A stretch of DNA of 6,089 bases from an uncultured Verrucomicrobiales bacterium (lineage in GTDB: Bacteria; Verrucomicrobiota; Verrucomicrobiae; Limisphaerales; CANJSG01). Location of the stretch: NCBI GenBank assembly GCA_946480965.1, contig CAMLMI010000299.1:1-6089 (forward strand). The letters are read 5' to 3'. Positions 1 to 4,729 of this stretch are shown here, piece by piece; the first letter of the stretch is position 1; every line of letters begins with the position of its first letter. A program made the position numbers and the translations under genes. The notes below the pieces were generated by a model, which was given only the letters and a program-made list of their open reading frames with translations, was not told the DNA's origin and did not search any database.

Positions 1-1
1 A

Positions 2-994
2 GGCGGCGTCGCGGTCGGCGCTCCCGGCGTTTCCCTGCCCGGTCTTCCGGCCACGAACAAGACGGCGACCTTCAACGGCATCGTCGGCGGTGTGACCTCC
101 CTGGGCAGCCCGCTGAGCGGGCTCGCCAATTTCAGCATCGTCGGCTGGTTCAAACCCGTCGGTGCCACCCAGACCGCCCGCACCAGTCTCGTGGGCCAGA
201 ATGATGCCATCGAGTTCTACTACGACACCGCCAACCGCATCGGTCTCTACACAGCTGGCGGCGGCCAGTTTATCTCCGCTGACACCACCGGCGTCATCGT
301 GCCAGATGCCTGGAACCTGATCGCGGGCGTCGGCGACGGCACCAACATCTTCATCTACATCAACGGCAAGCAGGTGGCCAAGGGTGGCTCCGCCGTCGCC
401 AACTACGGCAGCTCCGCCTTCCCGTTGAACATCGGTGCCGGCGTGGCCGACGCGACCGGTGGCGTCTACCGGGGCCAGATCGACGAAGTGGCCGTCTTCA
501 CCACGAAGGCGCTCAGCCCGACCGAGATCGCCACCCTCTACTATGCCGCCGCGCAGACCCCGGCTTTCATCGCCCAGCCCGTGGCTCCCGCCGCTCCGTT
601 GGCCGTGGGTTCCACCTACACGCTGACGGCCACCGCCGCCGGCAGCCCCGTGCTGACCTACCAGTGGTTCAAGGACGGCACCGCCCTCACCGGCAAGACC
701 CTGTCCTCGCTGGCGCTCTCGCCGGTGGCCTCGGGCGACGCCGGCAACTACTCGCTGGTCGTCACCAACGGCTTCGGCGCCATCACCAGTTCCATCGTGG
801 CCGTGACAATCGAGTCCGGCGTGCTGGAGATCACCATCGAACGCAGCGGATCGAACATCATCCTCACCTGGCCGTCCGGCGTGCTCCAGTCCTCGGACAC
901 CGTCACAGGCGGTTACTCGGACGTCACCGGCGCAACCTCGCCCCGGACCGTGGTCCCGAGCGAGCCGATGAAGTTCTACCAGCTCCGCCAATAG
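2..994 (+). CDS. Secreted LamG / Ig-like domain protein, C-terminal part (5' end outside window)
   Basis: The reading frame is open from base 2 to the TAG at 992-994, giving 330 visible residues; the true start lies upstream. The GTG at 92 is an in-frame valine inside a domain, not a credible start: the preceding codons (NKTATFNGIVGGV) read as the first strand of a LamG/concanavalin-A-like fold. LamG features continue with FSIVGWFKP, WNLIAGVGDGTNIFIYINGKQVA (visible residues about 104-127) and GQIDEVAVFTTKALSPTEIATLY (about 158-180). An Ig-like domain follows (about 187-270) with YQWFKDGTAL and GDAGNYSLVVTN; it has the core Trp and Tyr but no cysteines, as in many bacterial Ig domains. The last 55 or so residues (ITIERSGSNIILTWPSGVLQ to the FYQLRQ end) resemble a small C-terminal beta domain common on verrucomicrobial exported proteins. 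The role is probably extracellular, carbohydrate-binding or adhesive; no catalytic domain is visible. Domain calls are good, the specific function unknown. Confidence 0.85.
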   Translation, partial: GGVAVGAPGVSLPGLPATNKTATFNGIVGGVTSLGSPLSGLANFSIVGWFKPVGATQTARTSLVGQNDAIEFYYDTANRIGLYTAGGGQFISADTTGVIVPDAWNLIAGVGDGTNIFIYINGKQVAKGGSAVANYGSSAFPLNIGAGVADATGGVYRGQIDEVAVFTTKALSPTEIATLYYAAAQTPAFIAQPVAPAAPLAVGSTYTLTATAAGSPVLTYQWFKDGTALTGKTLSSLALSPVASGDAGNYSLVVTNGFGAITSSIVAVTIESGVLEITIERSGSNIILTWPSGVLQSSDTVTGGYSDVTGATSPRTVVPSEPMKFYQLRQ

Positions 995-1011
995 TCTCCG
1001 TTGATTTCACA

Positions 1012-1049
1012 GCCCACCCGCAGCCCCGGCGCTGCGGGTGGGCCCTTCT
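1012..1049 (+). terminator. Hairpin after the LamG/Ig gene, probable terminator
   Basis: A perfect 12-bp GC-rich stem pairs 1012-1023 (gcccacccgcag) with 1032-1043 around an 8-nt loop, 17 bp after the stop codon. The tract that follows (ccttct, then A-rich) is a poor U-run, so termination may be incomplete or factor-assisted. The hairpin lies wholly upstream of the chosen pseudopilin start. Confidence 0.65.
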
Positions 1050-1079
1050 AAAAAACCACCGAACAAGACACTCGTAACA

Positions 1080-1826
1080 ATGACCTCATTCATCCGCGCT
1101 CCCCGCCGCAGCCTCGCCTTCACCCTGATCGAACTGCTGGTCGTCATCGCCATCATCGCCATCCTCGCCGGGATGCTCCTCCCCGCCCTCGCCAAGGCCA
1201 AGGACCGAGCCCGGCGCACCCAGTGCATGAGCAACCTCAAGCAGTTCGGCCTGGCCATCGTGATGTATGCGACCGACAACAACGACAAGCTGCCCGACGC
1301 CGGCACCGGCTTCTGGGCCTGGGATCTGACCACGGTCGCAGCGGACAAAATGATCTCCAGCGGAGTGAGCAAAAAGACCATGTATTGCGCGGGCACTTCG
1401 CCCCGCTTCGGCGACCAGGAGAACGAACAGCTTTGGAACTACGGCTCCGGCTATCGCGTCTTGGGCTATGCCATGACGCTGCCCAACACCCCGACGGTTT
1501 TTCCGACGAACCAGAACAAGACCCTCATCCCGACCGCCATCCAGCTAGGGGCCCTCACCTATCCGGCGCAGTCCGTGGCCGAACGCGTTCTCGCGGCCGA
1601 TGCCACCATCTCGGCCCCGGGCCAAGCCGTCCCGGCTCAACGGAACACCTACAACTACACCGAGATCGATGGTGGCTTTGAAAAGAACCATTTGAGCGCC
1701 CATCTCAAAGGCAAAATTCCTTCCGGAGGCAACCTGGTCATGCTCGACGGACATGTGGAATGGCGGCGCTTCGAAGACATGACGGTGCGCGCCACGGGCG
1801 GAAACAGTCCGACTTTCTGGTGGTAA
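1080..1826 (+). CDS. Type IV pilin-like / type II secretion pseudopilin with N-terminal methylation motif
   Basis: A 248-residue protein starting at ATG 1080. A GTG at 1038 in the same frame is rejected because it sits inside the terminator stem and would give an unusually long leader. Residues 1-13 form a short basic leader ([13 protein letters not shown]); prepilin peptidase should cut between A13 and F14, leaving mature FTLIE with the conserved Glu at position +5 (E18). Residues 14-36 form the hydrophobic helix ([17 protein letters not shown]), followed by [30 protein letters not shown], the usual amphipathic continuation. The C-terminal part carries [16 protein letters not shown] with DG at 223-224, resembling the HX9DG motif of planctomycete/verrucomicrobial prepilin-like proteins, although the nearest suitable His (208) is 14 residues before the Asp. 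The protein ends in PTFWW. It is probably a minor pseudopilin or exported surface protein inserted in the inner membrane. It stands alone between two hairpins, so it is probably monocistronic. Such genes are highly paralogous, so no specific pathway can be named. Confidence 0.9.
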   Translation: MTSFIRAPRRSLAFTLIELLVVIAIIAILAGMLLPALAKAKDRARRTQCMSNLKQFGLAIVMYATDNNDKLPDAGTGFWAWDLTTVAADKMISSGVSKKTMYCAGTSPRFGDQENEQLWNYGSGYRVLGYAMTLPNTPTVFPTNQNKTLIPTAIQLGALTYPAQSVAERVLAADATISAPGQAVPAQRNTYNYTEIDGGFEKNHLSAHLKGKIPSGGNLVMLDGHVEWRRFEDMTVRATGGNSPTFWW

Positions 1827-1844
1827 GGGTCAGCGGGTGTTGCG

Positions 1845-1883
1845 ACGGCGGCGGGCCCGACGGGGTTCGCCGCCGTTTTTCTT
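1845..1883 (+). terminator. Rho-independent terminator of the pseudopilin gene
   Basis: A perfect 9-bp stem pairs 1845-1853 (acggcggcg) with 1868-1876 around a 14-nt loop that can fold further through CCC/GGG pairing. It is followed directly by TTTTTCTT. The stem starts 18 bp after the TAA. This is the best intrinsic terminator in the window and separates the pseudopilin from the carbamoyltransferase unit. Confidence 0.85.
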
Positions 1884-1955
1884 AGAACCAGGCGCGGCTG
1901 AGCGCGGGCTTGTCACCCGGTCGGCGGAACGGCTTCACTCCCGCCCACGTTCCCG

Positions 1956-3944
1956 ATGACGCGCATCCTCGGCATCTCCGCCTTCTACCACGATAGCGCC
2001 GCCGCCCTGGTGGTGGACGGCCGCATCGTCGCGGCGGCGCAGGAGGAAAGGTTCAGCCGCAAGAAGCACGATCCCGATTTCCCCGCGAACGCCGTCGCCT
2101 ATTGCCTGCGGGAAGCGGGGTTGACCGAGGCCGATCTCGACTACGTCGCCTTCTACGACAAGCCGCTGCTGAAGTTCGACCGGCTGCTGGAAACTTACCT
2201 GTCCTTCGCGCCCGTCGGCTTCCGCAGCTTCAAGCTGGCGATGCCCGTTTGGCTCCGCGACAAGGTCTATCTCCGCCGCACGCTCAAACAGCACCTGCCC
2301 GGCGCGAAGCGCGCAAAGTTCGTCTTCACCGAACATCACGAGAGCCACGCGGCCAGCGCCTTTTTTCCGAGCCCCTTCGCCGACGCCGCCATTCTCACCA
2401 TCGACGGCGTGGGCGAATGGAGCACCGCCGCCATCGGCCACGGCCAAGGCCATCGCTTGCGCCTGCTGCGGGAGCAGTCGTTTCCCCACTCGCTCGGGCT
2501 GCTCTACTCCGCCTTCACCTACTACTGCGGCTTCAAGGTCAACAGCGGCGAATACAAGCTCATGGGCCTCGCGCCCTACGGTCGTCCGGTCTTCGCCGAC
2601 CTTATCCGCGAACGGCTCATCGATCTGAAAGATGACGGCAGCCTCTGGATGGACCAGAGCTTCTTCAACTACTGCCAAGGGCTGACCATGACGAACGAGC
2701 GGTTCCACACGCTCTTCGGCGGACCGCCGCGCGATCCCGAGTCGCGTATCGAGCAGCGCCACATGGATCTCGCCGCCAGCATCCAGGCGGTGACGGAAGA
2801 GGCCGTCCTGCGCATGGCCCGCGAAGCCCATCGCCTCACCGGCTCAAAGAACCTCGTGTTGGCCGGAGGCGTCGCGCTGAACTGCGTGGCAAATGGACGG
2901 CTGCTGAAAGAAGGGCCGTTTGAGCGCCTCTGGGTGCAACCGGCCTCGGGCGATGCGGGCGGTTCGCTGGGCGCGGCTTTGTTCACGTGGCATCAGCTGT
3001 TGGAGAATGAGAGGATACTGCCGGGTTGCCGTGGAGAACCCACCCCTGACCCCTCCGAGGAGGGGATAAGGCAGGACGCCCTTCGACCACCGGACACGCG
3101 TTCCCAGTTCCCCTCCTCGGAGGGGTCAGGGGTGGGTCCGTCCTCCGTCCTGTTCCCGCCCGACTTCCAACAAGGCAGCCTGCTCGGCCCCCGGTTCACC
3201 AGCGACGAAGTGGAGAACTATCTCCGCTCCGTCGCCGCGCCCTTCCACCGTTTCAATGACGAAGGCGAGCTGTTGGGCGAAGTCGCCGCCCAGTTAGCCG
3301 ACGGCAAGATCGTGGGGTGGTTCCACGGCCGGATGGAGTTCGGCCCGCGCGCGCTCGGCGCCCGCAGCATTCTCGGCGATCCGCGCAACGTCGCGATGCA
3401 GTCGACGATGAACGTGAAGATCAAGTTCCGCGAAAGCTTCCGCCCCTTCGCGCCCGTGGTTCTGCGCGAACGCGCCGCCGAGTTCTTCGACCTGCCGCCC
3501 AACGCCGAGAGCCCCTACATGCTCATCGTGGCCCAGGTTCGCGCTGAGCACCGCGTCGCGCTCTCCGCCGCCGACGAAGCTGTCATGGCCTCCGATCCCG
3601 ACCTTTGCCGCCGCGTCAATCTCCCCCGCTCCACCCTGCCCGCCATCACCCACGTGGACTACAGTGCGCGGCTCCAGACCGTGGACGCCGAACGCCACGG
3701 CCGTTTCCATCTGCTGCTAAAAGCCTTCGAGCACCGCACCGGCTGCCCCGTGCTGGTCAACACCAGCTTCAACGTGCGCGGCGAACCCATCGTCGGTTCG
3801 CCGGAAGACGCCTGGCGTTGCTTCCTCGCGACCGACATGGACGTGCTCGTGCTGGAAGACTGCGTGGTGAAGAAAACGGATCTGAAGAACCACGTCTCCG
3901 CCGCCGAGCGCCAACAACACCTCGCCCAGTTCGCCCCGGACTGA
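1956..3944 (+). CDS. NodU/TobZ-family carbamoyltransferase (SxtI-like), with a translated repeat insertion
   Basis: A 662-residue enzyme expected to use carbamoyl phosphate and ATP, via a carbamoyl-adenylate, to carbamoylate an acceptor hydroxyl. The N-terminal Kae1-like domain shows HDSAA (12-16), EERFSRKKHD (30-39), HHESHAASA (127-135), DGVGEW (150-155), GEYKLMGLAPYG (198-209), LAGGVALNC (302-310) and SGDAGGSLGAAL (331-342). H127, H131, D150 and D333 fit the metal/nucleotide site pattern known for TobZ and Kae1. The C-terminal carbamoyltransferase domain shows GRMEFGPRALGARS (458-471), KIKFRESFRPFAP and NTSFNVRGEPIV (602-613). All expected motifs are intact, so the enzyme is probably active. 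The oddity is residues 361-394: a 100-bp palindromic repeat read in frame as EPTPDPSEEG...PSSEGSGVG between the two domains, making the protein longer than usual for the family. No Shine-Dalgarno site precedes the ATG. The downstream SxtJ-like and DUF5989 genes suggest an SxtIJK-like unit. The acceptor substrate cannot be inferred. Confidence 0.93.
   Translation: MTRILGISAFYHDSAAALVVDGRIVAAAQEERFSRKKHDPDFPANAVAYCLREAGLTEADLDYVAFYDKPLLKFDRLLETYLSFAPVGFRSFKLAMPVWLRDKVYLRRTLKQHLPGAKRAKFVFTEHHESHAASAFFPSPFADAAILTIDGVGEWSTAAIGHGQGHRLRLLREQSFPHSLGLLYSAFTYYCGFKVNSGEYKLMGLAPYGRPVFADLIRERLIDLKDDGSLWMDQSFFNYCQGLTMTNERFHTLFGGPPRDPESRIEQRHMDLAASIQAVTEEAVLRMAREAHRLTGSKNLVLAGGVALNCVANGRLLKEGPFERLWVQPASGDAGGSLGAALFTWHQLLENERILPGCRGEPTPDPSEEGIRQDALRPPDTRSQFPSSEGSGVGPSSVLFPPDFQQGSLLGPRFTSDEVENYLRSVAAPFHRFNDEGELLGEVAAQLADGKIVGWFHGRMEFGPRALGARSILGDPRNVAMQSTMNVKIKFRESFRPFAPVVLRERAAEFFDLPPNAESPYMLIVAQVRAEHRVALSAADEAVMASDPDLCRRVNLPRSTLPAITHVDYSARLQTVDAERHGRFHLLLKAFEHRTGCPVLVNTSFNVRGEPIVGSPEDAWRCFLATDMDVLVLEDCVVKKTDLKNHVSAAERQQHLAQFAPD
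3038..3137 (+). repeat. 100-bp palindromic repeat, copy A, inside the carbamoyltransferase gene
   Basis: Perfect 28-bp inverted arms (3038-3065 and 3110-3137) flank a 44-nt loop. Each arm also contains its own small palindrome (cccctccgaggagggg at 3050-3065 and its counterpart at 3110-3125), so alternative two-hairpin folding is possible. The element is read in frame as residues 361-394 of the carbamoyltransferase. The corresponding frame on the opposite strand is also stop-free and also gives PTPDPSEEG followed by PSSEGSGVG. The same element occurs in opposite orientation at 3978-4077. No target-site duplication could be recognised. It looks like a non-autonomous REP/MITE-like element; no mobilising gene is in the window. 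Confidence 0.93.
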
Positions 3945-3977
3945 ACCGACTTCACTCAATGATTTTTCAGCCCGAAA

Positions 3978-4077
3978 ATCCACCCCTGACCCCTCCCAAG
4001 AGGGGAACCGTTGACGCGCGTCCGGCAATCGAATCGCGTCCTGTCTCATCCCTTCCTCGGAGGGGTCAGGGGTGGGT
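3978..4077 (-). repeat. 100-bp palindromic repeat, copy B, between carbamoyltransferase and SxtJ-like genes
   Basis: Same total length and layout as the copy at 3038-3137 but inverted: arms 3978-4005 and 4050-4077 (24 of 28 positions complementary) around a 44-nt loop. By manual alignment, 32 of 44 loop positions match the reverse complement of the other copy's loop, so the two share ancestry beyond the arms. It fills two thirds of the 151-bp gap between the genes. In the transcript it would form a strong hairpin ending 18 nt before the SxtJ-like start codon, where it could influence mRNA stability, polarity or translation. That effect is inferred. A terminator role is unlikely because no U-run follows. 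Confidence 0.9.
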
Positions 4078-4095
4078 TCGGCCAGCTTTCCAACC

Positions 4096-4506
4096 ATGAC
4101 CTGGTCCCAGCTTCCCCTCCGTCCTTCCGCCCGCATCCTGCGCCAGTTCTCCGGCGCGTGGCTGGTCGTCTTCGGCGTCTTCGCCGCGCTCCAGTTCCGG
4201 GCGGACCACGCGACCAACACCGCCGTGCTCACAGCCGTTGCCGCACTGGGGCTCATCGGCCTGCTCCATCCGCCGCTGATGCGCTGGATCTTCGTCGCCG
4301 CCTCCGTCGCGGCCTTCCCCATCGGCTGGGTCGTGACGCATCTCATCCTTGGCATCCTCTTCTACGTCGTGCTCACGCCTCTTGCGCTTTTCTTCCGGCT
4401 GAAAGGCCGCGACATCCTCAAACGCCAGCGCCCACCCGCCAACGCTTCCATGTGGGAAACCAAAGAACCCACCACTGATCCCGCCAGATATTTGCGGCAA
4501 TACTGA
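4096..4506 (+). CDS. SxtJ-like small integral membrane protein
   Basis: A 136-residue protein starting at ATG 4096. An in-frame GTG at 4072 lies inside the repeat arm and is rejected. MTWSQLPLRPSARILRQF precedes the first membrane segment (about 17-34); further hydrophobic segments span about 42-57, 61-80 and 83-100, suggesting three or four membrane passes. The conserved-looking end of the last helix is LFYVVLTPLALFFRLKGRDILKR (88-110), followed by a soluble tail with SMWETKEPTTDPARYLRQY. This layout (a LTP...LKGRD block and a W...RYLRQ tail) fits the SxtJ membrane protein family, named from the saxitoxin cluster and commonly found beside NodU-type carbamoyltransferases. The biochemical role of the family is unknown; a membrane partner of the carbamoyltransferase is inferred from gene order only. 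The gene is probably cotranscribed with its neighbours; no promoter or Shine-Dalgarno site is recognisable in the preceding gap, most of which is the palindromic repeat. Confidence 0.85.
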   Translation: MTWSQLPLRPSARILRQFSGAWLVVFGVFAALQFRADHATNTAVLTAVAALGLIGLLHPPLMRWIFVAASVAAFPIGWVVTHLILGILFYVVLTPLALFFRLKGRDILKRQRPPANASMWETKEPTTDPARYLRQY

Positions 4507-4534
4507 TGGAACGCTGGCATCTTCCCGCCACCCC

Positions 4535-4729
4535 ATGAAACCCAAGAACCAGTTCGAGAAAGCGGCGGAAGAGAGCGGCCAGGGCGGCTTCGTGCGCGAT
4601 TTCATCGGGTTCCTGAAGCACAACAAGAAGTGGTGGCTCCTGCCGATCCTCGTGATCTTCCTGCTCTTCGGCCTGCTGATCCTGCTCTCCGGCACCGGCC
4701 TCGCCCCGTTCATCTACACGCTGTTCTGA
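4535..4729 (+). CDS. DUF5989 / SxtK-like single-pass membrane protein
   Basis: A 64-residue protein whose ATG lies 28 nt after the stop of the SxtJ-like gene. Residues 1-32 are polar and charged ([32 protein letters not shown]), residues 33-52 form one hydrophobic helix ([20 protein letters not shown]), and the end is [13 protein letters not shown]. The combination [11 protein letters not shown] plus a terminal APFIYTLF is the pattern I associate with DUF5989, a very small family found next to SxtJ and carbamoyltransferase genes. The positive residues just before the helix suggest an N-in orientation. No enzymatic motif is present; a role as a small subunit or anchor for the upstream proteins is inference from context. 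Its final 16 bp overlap the end of the convergent oxoprolinase gene, and no intrinsic terminator was seen downstream. Confidence 0.88.
   Translation: MKPKNQFEKAAEESGQGGFVRDFIGFLKHNKKWWLLPILVIFLLFGLLILLSGTGLAPFIYTLF

Noticed and set aside
1038..1079. GTG 1038 as an upstream start for the pseudopilin
   Set aside because: It lies inside the right arm of the preceding terminator hairpin, and the ATG at 1080 gives a normal 13-residue prepilin leader.
1884..1955. TTGTCA-like -35 box near 1910 as a promoter for the carbamoyltransferase
   Set aside because: No convincing -10 hexamer at suitable spacing in this GC-rich gap; a promoter must lie near here because a terminator precedes it, but I cannot place it.
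1935..2831. 298-codon minus-strand open frame opposite the carbamoyltransferase
   Set aside because: Mirror of a conserved plus-strand gene with high GC at third positions; no recognisable domain.
3038..4077. The two similar repeats as a CRISPR array
   Set aside because: Only two copies, 840 bp apart, in opposite orientation, each a long palindrome, one inside a gene; no regular spacers and no cas gene.
3978..4077. Copy B as the transcription terminator of the carbamoyltransferase gene
   Set aside because: The 44-nt loop, lack of a T-run after the right arm and presence of a homologous copy inside a coding region argue for a dispersed repeat, not a dedicated terminator.
3717..4355. Long minus-strand open frame across the end of the carbamoyltransferase and SxtJ-like genes
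   Set aside because: It is antisense to two well-supported genes, its composition is that of a GC-rich shadow frame, and its only recognisable peptide is the translated repeat.
4478..4490. 13-base identity (atcccgccagata) with 6045-6057
   Set aside because: Short, inside two unrelated coding regions, with no shared flanks; best treated as chance.
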